In this document: positions 19,558-27,885 of the stretch, one piece after another
Layout of the letters: every line of letters begins with the position of its first letter
Numbering within the stretch: the stretch's first letter is position 1
Origin: a virus
Reading direction: 5' to 3' (one strand)
Virus record (IMG/VR): IMGVR_UViG_3300047408_000094
Span: 1-39,030 of that record
Length of the DNA: 39,030 bases
The notes under the pieces: generated by a model
Database searches by the model: none
What the model was told of the DNA's origin: nothing
The model's input: only the letters and a program-made list of their open reading frames with translations
Program-made: the position numbers and the translations under genes

Positions 19558-20448
19558 CTAGACGCGGATGATGTAGTTCAGCACGCGGGTCGGCTGGACG
19601 ACGCTGAAGAATGCGGTGGTGACCGGGGCGTTCAGGCTGATGTTGTGAGCGTGAATTCCCGTGGCGAAATCGCCTGTGGCCCCATTGTTCGTCCCGGTGA
19701 CATTGTTCGGGCCCTGAGTTGGACCGTTGATGGAAGCATTGCCGGTCGTAGACGTGCTCTGGACGCCAAGCCCCGCCCCCAGCGTGGCGCCGCCGGTCAG
19801 ATTGCCGGCATCGCTGCCGCCCATGTTGCTCATGCCGGCCCCTACCTGACCGCGCATGTCGGGCAGGTTGAAGGTGGCCGTGCCGTCCCCCACTCCATGC
19901 GCCGTGCCCAACGCCACAAAGAGTCCCGCATAGGCCGTCCGGCTGATCGCCTGGCCGTAGCACAGCAACGACCCGTGCGGCACGGTCGCGCCGGCAAAGG
20001 TCACGACCTCGCCCGTCCTGTCAGGTAGATCGAGCAGGCGATAGGCGGCGGCGGCGGCGTTGTACGCCACCCGTGACGTGAAGTCGGCGCCCCACAAGTC
20101 GTTAGGGATTAGCCGCCACGCGCCCGCAGCGTAGTAGTGCAACGGCACCGCCCCCAGGCCGCCCACGTTCAGCGTCGCCCCGGCAGTATTGGCGGCATGA
20201 AATTGGATCAGCTCGCATTCGCCGTCCGCGAGAGCCGCGGGCGGAACGGTGTGCGTCACGAGGTAGGCTGAACTCGAGCCCGTCGTGACTATGACCGAAC
20301 TGCGCTTCCAGAACCGTTTGATGGCCCCCATCGTCGCCCTGGCCCAGTTGTTCACGCCGCTAGGCGCGCAATTTTCAGGCAAACCGTCTGGTGATGCAGC
20401 GGTGTTGGAATTATCGGCCTGGTTCCAGTTGGCGGCTGCGATGTCCAT
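19558..20448 (-). CDS. Tail-collar-domain fibre protein
   Basis: 296 residues from ATG at 20448 after AGGAGTGAG. The N-terminal region (NNWARATMGAIKRFWKRSS) resembles virion-linking parts of fibres. The phage collar domain is clear around residues 165-235: GATVPHGSLLCYGQAISRTA, YAGLFVALGTAHGVGDGTAT and FNLPDMRGQVG. A Gly/Asn/Thr-rich tip with a HAHN metal-binding-like motif follows, ending in LNYIIRV. It is likely the receptor-binding fibre. Confidence 0.85.
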   Translation of the reverse strand: MDIAAANWNQADNSNTAASPDGLPENCAPSGVNNWARATMGAIKRFWKRSSVIVTTGSSSAYLVTHTVPPAALADGECELIQFHAANTAGATLNVGGLGAVPLHYYAAGAWRLIPNDLWGADFTSRVAYNAAAAAYRLLDLPDRTGEVVTFAGATVPHGSLLCYGQAISRTAYAGLFVALGTAHGVGDGTATFNLPDMRGQVGAGMSNMGGSDAGNLTGGATLGAGLGVQSTSTTGNASINGPTQGPNNVTGTNNGATGDFATGIHAHNISLNAPVTTAFFSVVQPTRVLNYIIRV

Positions 20449-20452
20449 GTTC

Positions 20453-22597
20453 TCACTCCTGCCCTGGCACGCCGGGGATGACGGCACGCTGGATGACCCT
20501 GGGTCGCTTCGCTTCCATGCTGAGTTGCGCGGCGATGCGGGTGATCAGTTCCTCGTTGGCGTCGGCCCCGCTCTGAGTGAGCATCCTGGCGATCTGCTCG
20601 CGCACGGCCTCGTTGCCGGCCTTGCCCCTGTTATAGAGGTCTACGCCTGCGTGTATGAGCTTGCTGGCCCAGCCTTGCGGCGTCATCGGGATGCCGCCGC
20701 TTAAGGCGTCATCGGTGGCCGATAGCAGCTTGCTCGCCGTATCCGAGCCGCCGCGGACGACCCGGTCGGTGCCGGAAAAGACCTTCTCAGACTTTGCGGC
20801 CTGCTCCATCGCGGCGAAGCGATCGGGGCCGTAGATCAGCGGCAGCTTCTCGCGCATCAGATCGTTGGTCAGGATCTTCTTGCCGAGGGCACGGGTCGCG
20901 TCCGGGTCGGCGGCGGTGTCCTTCATGGTGTTCGTGGCGCCCACCTTGAAGGTCTGCATCTGCATCGGGTCGTACTTCGGCAGGTCGGCAGCCAGGGCGG
21001 CAGGCGACGCCTCGATACCGGCCTCCGATGTGCCGCCGCCCATGAATTTCTGCCCCTTGGTCAGGATGCCCGCCTGGGGATCGCGGGCGGTAAACAGCGA
21101 CGTGGCCTGCCGGTATGCGTCATCAGCCTCGGCCAGCTTGGGGTTCGCCTTCCTCAGTTCGCGCACGAAGTCGTCGGACATCTGCTGCCACCAGAAAGCG
21201 CCGGGGGCCGGCCTGCCGGTGGGGTCCAGGCCGAGGTTCTGGATGCCCCGCTTGACCTCGTGCATGATCTCGACCGGCGAGGCCGGCGGCCTGTCGGTTC
21301 CTGCCCGCGAGGCCTTCTCGGCGTTCATCACGTTTGTCATCACCGCAGACACTTGCGGGTTTTCGTAAATGTTCATCAGCGCGGGCGTCTGCTTCAGGCC
21401 CGCCTCGTCCATGGCCCCGTATACGTTTTTCCCAACCATCTGGCGGTTGAGGTCGAGGAACTCCCGTGCCTGGGCAATCGGCGGCACGTCCGCCTCCGGT
21501 CCAAGTGACGCCCGGAACCGGCTGGGCGCTCCGAGATTGCGCGCATCCAACGCCTCGTTGAGGACCGCTGGCGCACCGCCGGGGCTGATGTAGGCCGTCC
21601 GCGCCAGCCGCTGCGTCATCGGGTTCGTGTCGACCGGCATGGCGCCAGGCCCCAGCTCGCCCATCTTCAGTTTGAAGCCCGGTACGTCATTGCCGCCCCG
21701 TGTAATGGCGTCCCCGATCCGGCGCGCGGCGGCGTTCTTCAGGACTTCCTCGCTGCTGTCGGGTGCGGCACTGCGCAGGGCGTCGGCAACACGGGTCAGC
21801 GCGCTGTCAGCGGCGACGGCGGTCCCTTCAGGTGCTGCCGCGCTCAACGAGCCCGGCGCGACCTTGGGCGCAAAGCGGTCGACCACGTCGGCCATCATGT
21901 TGACGGCCTGCCCGGTCTTGTCCGCGAGGTATCGGCCAGGCCCGCTCTCGAGACCGTAACGGACACCCGAATTGGCTATATTGGCGATCGGGTTCAGCGC
22001 GCCTCCGGTGAGGGCGCCTATCCCCGCGCCCAAGCCAGCATTCTCTGCCCGGTTTAAGAAGCCGCCCTCGCCCTCGCCAAAGCCGGCGCCGCCCCCGTAA
22101 AGGCCGCCCGCCCCGGCCGCCCTGAGCGCCCCCATCAGGCCCGACCCGCCGGCAGAGGCCAATACCTGCGGCACTGCGGCCAGCGTCCCGGCAACGCCGC
22201 CACCGATCTTGCCCGCCGTGCTCGTCACCGGATAGGCCGTGTCATAAGCCTTGTCCTGTGCCCGCTCGCCGCCGAGGTTCTGCGTGTAGCGTTCGTTCCA
22301 CGTCGGCGCCGTGCTGGTGTTCGTAGTGCCGAGGTTGCCCTGCTTCAGCAGCCAGTCGACGTAGGGGCCGACCGTGGCATCAGCACCCGCCGCGAACTCG
22401 TCGGCCAGTCCACCGATGAAGGGCACGCCCCTGGCGATCGAGCGCCCGAGGTTGTCGATGCCGCCCGCCGTGCCCTGATCGCTGCGGCCTTCACGCATCA
22501 TGATATTCTTGGCACCCTGCGCGGCTTCTTCGGGACTGTTGGCCTGAATGCCAACCGTGCGTCCATCAGGAAGCTGGATATTGAATACGTCGGTCAT
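20453..22597 (-). CDS. Large internal virion (ejection-type) protein, 714 aa
   Basis: ATG at 22597 overlaps the upstream stop (ATGA). The N-terminus (FNIQLPDGRTVGIQANSPEE) is a short domain often found in large podovirus virion proteins. A Gly/Ala-rich segment that could contact membranes follows (residues about 130-215). The rest is long and helical (EFLDLNRQMVGKNVYGAMDE; EQIARMLTQSGADANEELIT). Size, Gly/Ala-rich middle and neighbouring lysozyme-containing protein suggest a DNA-ejection role. No direct sequence motif proves it. Confidence 0.65.
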   Translation of the reverse strand: MTDVFNIQLPDGRTVGIQANSPEEAAQGAKNIMMREGRSDQGTAGGIDNLGRSIARGVPFIGGLADEFAAGADATVGPYVDWLLKQGNLGTTNTSTAPTWNERYTQNLGGERAQDKAYDTAYPVTSTAGKIGGGVAGTLAAVPQVLASAGGSGLMGALRAAGAGGLYGGGAGFGEGEGGFLNRAENAGLGAGIGALTGGALNPIANIANSGVRYGLESGPGRYLADKTGQAVNMMADVVDRFAPKVAPGSLSAAAPEGTAVAADSALTRVADALRSAAPDSSEEVLKNAAARRIGDAITRGGNDVPGFKLKMGELGPGAMPVDTNPMTQRLARTAYISPGGAPAVLNEALDARNLGAPSRFRASLGPEADVPPIAQAREFLDLNRQMVGKNVYGAMDEAGLKQTPALMNIYENPQVSAVMTNVMNAEKASRAGTDRPPASPVEIMHEVKRGIQNLGLDPTGRPAPGAFWWQQMSDDFVRELRKANPKLAEADDAYRQATSLFTARDPQAGILTKGQKFMGGGTSEAGIEASPAALAADLPKYDPMQMQTFKVGATNTMKDTAADPDATRALGKKILTNDLMREKLPLIYGPDRFAAMEQAAKSEKVFSGTDRVVRGGSDTASKLLSATDDALSGGIPMTPQGWASKLIHAGVDLYNRGKAGNEAVREQIARMLTQSGADANEELITRIAAQLSMEAKRPRVIQRAVIPGVPGQE

Positions 22598-24924
22598 TTG
22601 ATGCGCTTCCCACTTAGATCGTAAACGGGAACATTTCCGGTGTTGGCTCCGGCCGGCTGAGCGGGAGCAGGTGCGGTCTGCGGCGGCGTGCTGGCGCTGG
22701 GCGCGGACGCGCTCGCGGCCGGCTGATAGGCCGGACCAGCCCCGCGGACCATGCCTTCATATGCCAACTGCCTGTTGGCCGCTTTCTGCTTGATCACCTC
22801 GGGCTTGTCGCCCGGCTGCGGGAAGTATTGGCTTTCAGCCTTGGCGAACTCGGACGCGCTGATGGCCGCGCCCGACTCTCGGCGAAGCTGGGCATTGATG
22901 AAGTTTTCCTTGGCCTGCTTGAACTGCTGGTACTCCGGCGTCTGCATATAGCCGCCGCCGGGCACCATTTCGGACAACCGCTCCTTGGCATGGGTTCCCT
23001 GCACGTCCAGCGTATTAAGCAACTGGTTGGCGACGTGCATGCGATCCGCAAAGCTGGCCGCGTTCGCCTGCTCGGTGTTCATCGGCGCGCTGCGCCGGGC
23101 GATCGCCGGATCGGCTGGGCCACCGGGAATGAACTCTAGTTCCCCACCAGCCTTCCGCTGGTATCCAGCCGGTGGCTCGGCCGGCTTATCCAGCCGCGTC
23201 ATGCCCGGCTTGAGGTCCGCCTTGGGCACGGCCCTCTCGACACCATCGTCGCCGCGCACCCAGACAACCTCCTCCTTTTGCCCGCGCTCATGCCTCTGCT
23301 GCTCCTGTGCCGCGGCCCGCTGTTCGGCCTCGACCTGCGCCTGGATCCTGCGCTGTTCGGCCTCGACCTGCGCCTGGATCTTGCGCTGCTCGACGGCGAC
23401 CTGCTCGCGCTGCTTCCAGATTTCGACCTGCCCGGAAAACTGCGCCCGCGCCGCCTCGTGGACCTGCTTGTTGAGTTCCGTGCCGTAGTCCGAGATCGCT
23501 TTCTCGGACTGCTCGGGCGTTATGAGTCCCACGGCCGCGAGCCGCTTGAAATGCATGACGACCTCGGCCGGCACCGGAACCTGCGCAGGTGGGACAAAGG
23601 TCGGCGGCGGGTTGGCAGCAGGAGCAGGACCACCGCCCGGCGCCATGGTCGGCTGTCCCGGCTGTGGCGTATATTGCGGCTGCACGACGTTGGGTCCGCC
23701 AGGAGTCGGCTGCATGAACGACGGGGCCGGCGCATTGGGATCAACTCCCGTGCCGCCCGGCATCACGGTCGCTCCCGGCGGCGGCCCTGCCGGGATCACG
23801 GGAAACGGCACGGAGCCCGGCGGCGCAGCCACGGGCGGGCGTGCAGGGAACGGCAGCCCGATCCGCGGCAGAACCACCTCTCCCGTGTCGCCCCCCTGCG
23901 CCACCGGCACGCCATCCTGCGCCGGGCCGGGCGGCATTGCCCGCGGCCCCAGTCCTGGCCGTGGCAGCGGCCCCGGCGGCGCTACAGGCACCGCGTCGGG
24001 GTCCGGCCCCACGCCGGGCACTGGCGCCGTCGCTGGATCGACCGGCCTCTGTTGCGGCAGCAGGGCGCGCGTGTTGGCGACGCGCCCACCAAACCCATGC
24101 CCGCCTGTCGGATTTGCAGGCGTGTACCCCGCCGGCCGGAAGAAATGCATCAGCGCGGCATTCGCCTGTTCCGGCGTCTGCGCCTGCTGCAGCATCGCAT
24201 AGGCCCGAGCGGCGCCCATGTCCGTGCCGCCCTTCATCTCGCTGACGGCGTAGTCGAGCTGCGTCTGTAGATCGGTGACCGGCTTTCCCTGGGCAGCGGC
24301 AAACGCCTGCAGCCCGGCCGTCCGACCAGGATCCCAGCCAGCCAGGCCGAAGCCCCGGCCGCCGTCGTGCGACTGCGAAGTGTTGAAGCCCGGCGACTCC
24401 CAGCCGAGGTTGCCGATCAGGGCCGCCGCTGCAACGGGCGACAGATTGTGCTGCGCCACGAGGTACTGGACCAGCGGTGCGCCTGCCGTCTTGAGGTCCG
24501 GCCCCGGCTGCGGCGTGCCTGTCGACGGCGTCCCTGTCGACGGCGTCCCGCCCGGCCCGAACAGCGGACCCGCCTGCGGCGTGATGTTGAAACCCGGTGC
24601 TTTTAGATAGGCATCCAGCGCATCCTGCTTGCGCTTCACCTCGGCCCGCTTGTCCTCGTACTCCTGCGCCTTCAGCCCGATCTCGGCGCGCTTGAGCCGA
24701 TCCTGCTCGGCCGCATTCGCCGCCTGGACGTTCATCTGGTTGCCCATCATCAGCCCCGGCCCGATGCCGGCCATGGTCGGCTGCCCGGTGGCCGCCGCCT
24801 GGCCGAACCCGCCGGCAAGGCCGAAGCCGAGGTTGCCGATGTTCTGCAGGACCTGCGCCCACGTCGGCCCGGTGTCCTGCTGCTGGAGCAGGGCCAGATA
24901 TGGATTTGTGCCGGCTTCGGCCAT
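22594..24924 (-). CDS. Virion-associated lysozyme/ejection protein, 776 aa
   Basis: ATG at 24924. After a helical N-terminus, residues about 150-275 match the phage tail lysozyme type: LVQYLVAQHNLSPVAAAALI, then GNLGWESPGFNTSQSHDGGR with probable catalytic E176, then GFGLAGWDPGR. A long Pro/Gly-rich linker follows, then a coiled coil (VAVEQRKIQAQVEAEQRRIQ repeats). A conserved-looking C-terminal part comes next (FADRMHVANQLLNTLDVQG; KENFINAQLRRESGAAISAS). Such proteins locally open peptidoglycan while DNA is injected. Its position among the tail genes supports this. Confidence 0.8.
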   Translation of the reverse strand: MAEAGTNPYLALLQQQDTGPTWAQVLQNIGNLGFGLAGGFGQAAATGQPTMAGIGPGLMMGNQMNVQAANAAEQDRLKRAEIGLKAQEYEDKRAEVKRKQDALDAYLKAPGFNITPQAGPLFGPGGTPSTGTPSTGTPQPGPDLKTAGAPLVQYLVAQHNLSPVAAAALIGNLGWESPGFNTSQSHDGGRGFGLAGWDPGRTAGLQAFAAAQGKPVTDLQTQLDYAVSEMKGGTDMGAARAYAMLQQAQTPEQANAALMHFFRPAGYTPANPTGGHGFGGRVANTRALLPQQRPVDPATAPVPGVGPDPDAVPVAPPGPLPRPGLGPRAMPPGPAQDGVPVAQGGDTGEVVLPRIGLPFPARPPVAAPPGSVPFPVIPAGPPPGATVMPGGTGVDPNAPAPSFMQPTPGGPNVVQPQYTPQPGQPTMAPGGGPAPAANPPPTFVPPAQVPVPAEVVMHFKRLAAVGLITPEQSEKAISDYGTELNKQVHEAARAQFSGQVEIWKQREQVAVEQRKIQAQVEAEQRRIQAQVEAEQRAAAQEQQRHERGQKEEVVWVRGDDGVERAVPKADLKPGMTRLDKPAEPPAGYQRKAGGELEFIPGGPADPAIARRSAPMNTEQANAASFADRMHVANQLLNTLDVQGTHAKERLSEMVPGGGYMQTPEYQQFKQAKENFINAQLRRESGAAISASEFAKAESQYFPQPGDKPEVIKQKAANRQLAYEGMVRGAGPAYQPAASASAPSASTPPQTAPAPAQPAGANTGNVPVYDLSGKRIK

Positions 24925-24926
24925 GA

Positions 24927-25601
24927 CTATCTCCTCACCCGGCCCCCGAAGAAGTCGCGCTCGGGCATGTAGTCTTTGACGTACTGGCCTCCGCTGGGCG
25001 GCATGTAGTCTTTGACGTACTGGCCTCCGCTGGGCGGCATGTAGTCTTTGATGTACTGGCCTCCGCTGGGCGGCATGTAGTCTTTGATGTACTGGCCTCC
25101 GCTGGGCGGCATGTAGTCTTTGATGTACTGGCCATTCGGCACGATGCGGCCGGGAACGTCGGGCACGAACGTCTCCGGCCCCTGCTCGCCCACCGTGTAG
25201 TATTTGCCCGGCGTGACCGGGCCGCCGTCAGCCCGAGCGCCGCCGTAGTTCGACCAGCCCGCGATCTCGCTGTCGATCGACGGCCCCGCCGTCACCCTGT
25301 TGAGCGCCGCGTAGTCCGATGGCGAGGCCATGTTCGACCACTGCGCGATCTCGGCGTCGCTCGCCCGCGTCCGGGCGTTGATGTCCGGTCCCTTGCCGAA
25401 CTGCCCCGCCAGCGCGCCGAGGCCCTGCCCCGCGCCGGCCATGCCCTGGCCGAGGTTGAAGCCCGGAGACTGCGGCAGGGCACCCAGGCCGCCGCCACCA
25501 CCGCCGCCGCCCATCAGCGCAGGCGGCTTGAAGGCTTGCCGCGCCATCTCGGCCAATTGGGCGGGCGTGTACTGGGTGATCGGCAGGTTAAATCCGGCCA
25601 T
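24927..25601 (-). CDS. Gly-rich virion protein with 12-residue tandem repeats, 224 aa
   Basis: ATG at 25601; the start overlaps the end of the reductase-like gene by 14 nt. A Gly-rich N-terminal half precedes a segment (RADGGPVTPGKYYTVGEQGP, then ETFVPDVPGRIVPN) like the C-termini of phage tail proteins. It ends with five consecutive copies of a 12-residue unit, GGQYIKDYMPPS, the last two with Val for Ile. The role is unknown; probably a virion or ejection component with an extensible tail. Confidence 0.7.
   Translation of the reverse strand: MAGFNLPITQYTPAQLAEMARQAFKPPALMGGGGGGGGLGALPQSPGFNLGQGMAGAGQGLGALAGQFGKGPDINARTRASDAEIAQWSNMASPSDYAALNRVTAGPSIDSEIAGWSNYGGARADGGPVTPGKYYTVGEQGPETFVPDVPGRIVPNGQYIKDYMPPSGGQYIKDYMPPSGGQYIKDYMPPSGGQYVKDYMPPSGGQYVKDYMPERDFFGGRVRR
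24970..25133. repeat. 36-bp tandem repeat, four full copies plus a partial
   Basis: Units begin at 24970, 25006, 25042, 25078 and 25114 and are nearly identical; the visible difference is GACGTAC versus GATGTAC. They encode the 12-residue repeats at the end of the 24927-25601 protein. Near-identity implies recent expansion or homogenisation. Confidence 0.9.
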
Positions 25602-26325
25602 CGCTCATCTCCTTCATCAGCGTCTGCCAGTGCGGCACGACCTCGGCCGCAACCAGCGCAAGGCGTGCTTGGTATTTCTCATACAGATCGGGGTGGTAGC
25701 GGCTTAGGTAGGCGGCCCGTCCCTCGGACCACCAGGCGGTGCAAGTCGAACACTCGGGCGCATTGACGGCGTTCTCGTAGACGCGGCAGACGGGCGCATC
25801 GACGGCGCGTAGGTACGTAAACACCTCGTCGTGCGACCAGTTCTCCAGCGGCAGCCACAATTCGTACCCGCAAGTCGTGTCGCCGTTATAGGCCGGCAGG
25901 CGCCGCAGATCGGCCCGCTTGGTCCCCCTGATCGCCAGCGTTACCTTGTCCTCCAGCATGCGCTGGTGCATCGGCAGTATCAGGTTCGCCGCGCAGCAAT
26001 CCATGCGATCGACAATGCGTTGCCGACTCATGCCCATGGCCATTCCGGCCTGCGTGCTGCTCGTCGGCACGAGGTCTGACGGCAGGCCCGCCACCGCCGT
26101 CCATGCCGCCGCGTCGGTCTCGATCCGCCGGAAGTCGGGGACCATGGCCGCCACCCGGTCGACGATCTCGCGCACCTCGGGCAGCAGATCGCCGGCATCG
26201 ACGTGGTACAGCGTGAGCCTGTCCCAGTACGGCCGCAGCAAATAGACCAGCGAGAGGGAGTCCTTCCCGCCGCTGAACTGCAGCGCGCCGCGCTCGTGCC
26301 GGTCGAAGGGCGTGCCCGTGGTCAT
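25588..26325 (-). CDS. PAPS/APS-reductase-like PP-loop protein
   Basis: 245 residues from ATG at 26325 (ATGA overlap). The PP-loop nucleotide-binding motif is ALQFSGGKDSLS (residues 14-25), followed by YHVDAGD. Two adjacent cysteines (C110, C111) and a CSTC pair (C192, C195) are exactly 80 residues apart, the CC-X80-CXXC pattern that binds a [4Fe-4S] cluster in APS reductases. Related phage proteins are usually annotated phosphoadenosine phosphosulfate reductase, but their true substrate is unknown; DNA sulfur modification or sulfur assimilation are both possible. It lies inside the virion gene series, an odd place for a metabolic enzyme. Confidence 0.85.
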   Translation of the reverse strand: MTTGTPFDRHERGALQFSGGKDSLSLVYLLRPYWDRLTLYHVDAGDLLPEVREIVDRVAAMVPDFRRIETDAAAWTAVAGLPSDLVPTSSTQAGMAMGMSRQRIVDRMDCCAANLILPMHQRMLEDKVTLAIRGTKRADLRRLPAYNGDTTCGYELWLPLENWSHDEVFTYLRAVDAPVCRVYENAVNAPECSTCTAWWSEGRAAYLSRYHPDLYEKYQARLALVAAEVVPHWQTLMKEMSDGRI

Positions 26326-27215
26326 ACGAACATGCTCGCAATTGACGCCGCCGTGCCGACGCCGCCCATGATCGTGCTCATCGTGCTGGCACCCTGGTTG
26401 CTGGCCGGTGTGCCGGTGCCGGTGGTGGTGCCGCTGGTGTTGCTGCTGCCCGAGGTATAGCCGCCGGGGTAGGCCGCCTGGAGGCGCTGGGCGAGGCCGG
26501 TCAGGAAGTCGAGCCCGCCCGTCTGGCCGTAGTTGTAGCGTTGCACCTGCTCGTCGGTGAGCTTCTGGTTATAGGCGTCCTGCATGCTGCCGGCCTGCGC
26601 GCCCATGGCGAGGCGCTGGGCGTCCATGCTCTGGAACTGCGGCAGCATGCCCTGCGTCGCGAGCTGGCGTTGCCGCTCGTCGCTGTAGGCCTGCGCACCG
26701 GCTTTGACCGTGGAGTCGGTCGCAGCACGGTCGAAGTTGGTCGTCGCGGTCTGCAGCGCCGTCAGCCCAAGGCCCGCGCCCGGCCGACCGGCGCCGGCAA
26801 ACGTGCTCTGAAGGGCCGGGATGACGCTGTTGGTGAAGTTCTCGGTGGCAGGCCGGAGACTCGCCGCGAGCGCGTCTTGGAAGTACGGGTTTTTGTCGAC
26901 GTTGAGGTAGTCGCCCTGCAGCGTGGCGTTCGTCAGAGCGGTATTCGCCCCGGCATACGGGTTCTGATAGTTCGCCATGCCGGCAATGGCCTGGTTCGTG
27001 TAGTCCGAGGGCGCCGCCGTATAGCTGCCGGGGTACAGGGATGGAGGCCCCTGGTTGATAGCACCCGCTATGCCCCCGCTGTTCCCTGGATCGCTGCTCC
27101 CGATGATCTGCTTCAGGAACGGATCGAGGAATTGCGATGGCCCGGTGCTCGATGAGCCCGACTGGTTCGACTGTGTCTGCTGCGTCTGCGTCGCTGGAGT
27201 GGGTCCGCTTCCCAT
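26322..27215 (-). CDS. Virion-associated protein, 297 aa
   Basis: ATG at 27215 after GAGGAGCC; the open frame upstream belongs to the previous gene's region. A Gln/Ser/Thr-rich N-terminus is followed by YQNPY, NPYFQDAL and a long helical middle (NFTNSVIPALQSTFAGAGRP; ATTNFDRAATDSTVKAGAQA). The C-terminus is Ser/Thr/Gly-rich with a hydrophobic end. This composition matches unnamed podovirus virion proteins encoded near ejection proteins. Function is unproven. Confidence 0.65.
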   Translation of the reverse strand: MGSGPTPATQTQQTQSNQSGSSSTGPSQFLDPFLKQIIGSSDPGNSGGIAGAINQGPPSLYPGSYTAAPSDYTNQAIAGMANYQNPYAGANTALTNATLQGDYLNVDKNPYFQDALAASLRPATENFTNSVIPALQSTFAGAGRPGAGLGLTALQTATTNFDRAATDSTVKAGAQAYSDERQRQLATQGMLPQFQSMDAQRLAMGAQAGSMQDAYNQKLTDEQVQRYNYGQTGGLDFLTGLAQRLQAAYPGGYTSGSSNTSGTTTGTGTPASNQGASTMSTIMGGVGTAASIASMFV

Positions 27216-27217
27216 TT

Positions 27218-27640
27218 TTACAGGCTCCTCGCCCAAACATTTTTTCCGTCCATCTCGATCTGCTCGCCGCCCATGGCCGCCACGACGCGCCGCCAGCCGG
27301 CCCGGCTCGGCATGCCCCAGATCACCGAGCAGCCCATCGACCGCGCCCACGGCTCGAGCCTGTCGAGGAAAGCCTGCGCCCATTTGTTCATCCGCGAGCC
27401 GCCGATCAGCCACAGCCGGCAGCCCTTGCGCGGGTCGAGCAGCGTGATCTGCGTCACCACCGCGGCGATGTACCTGGTCTCGTCGAGGACCAGCCAGGCT
27501 TGCGCGTGGCCGCTTGCGATCATGCCGCGCACGGTCGCTTCATCCCCGCCGTTCGTCCGCTGCGCTGCCCGTCCGAGAAATGGCCAGAGATGCCCCCAGA
27601 ACAGGCCGAGGTCGTTGGCGTCGATGGCCACGACGGTCAT
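27218..27640 (-). CDS. GNAT-like phage protein, 140 aa
   Basis: ATG at 27640 overlaps the upstream stop (ATGA) and follows GGAGGATGGG. The pattern of strand (AWLVLDETRYIAAVVTQITL), RLWLIGG, helix (MNKWAQAFLDRLEPWARSMG), CSVIWGMPSRAGWRR and a final strand resembles a small GNAT acetyltransferase fold. The acetyl-CoA loop is poorly conserved, so enzyme activity is doubtful. Similar proteins occur in podovirus structural operons. Confidence 0.6.
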   Translation of the reverse strand: MTVVAIDANDLGLFWGHLWPFLGRAAQRTNGGDEATVRGMIASGHAQAWLVLDETRYIAAVVTQITLLDPRKGCRLWLIGGSRMNKWAQAFLDRLEPWARSMGCSVIWGMPSRAGWRRVVAAMGGEQIEMDGKNVWARSL

Positions 27641-27885
27641 CCCATCCTCCACGCCGCGCCGTCCCAAAAAACAGGGGTGACGTGGGTGCCGCCGCCGGCC
27701 ACGACCGCACCGAAGGTCGCTGCCGTGGCGTTGCTCACGATCCACCGCTCCCCGACCGCAGGATCGGCCGGCAGGGTCGCCACCGTGACCGCGGTGCGCC
27801 GCCCGTTGAAGTCGCGGATCAGCACGTTCGTACGCTCGCTGATCGTGCGCGTGTCGGCGGTCGATGGAAGGGCCGGAATGGCCAT
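27637..27885 (-). CDS. Hypothetical virion-region protein, 82 aa
   Basis: ATG at 27885; the stop overlaps the next start. It is strand-rich (AVTVATLPADPAVGERWIVS; THVTPVFWDGAAWRMG), a pattern typical of short phage fibre or head-decoration domains with a terminal W-D-G-x-x-W element. It starts one base after the end of the 27886 gene, fitting a single operon. Confidence 0.6.
   Translation of the reverse strand: MAIPALPSTADTRTISERTNVLIRDFNGRRTAVTVATLPADPAVGERWIVSNATAATFGAVVAGGGTHVTPVFWDGAAWRMG

Noticed and set aside
24970-25133. CRISPR array
   Set aside because: The 36-bp units are contiguous without spacers and keep an open reading frame; they are tandem coding repeats.
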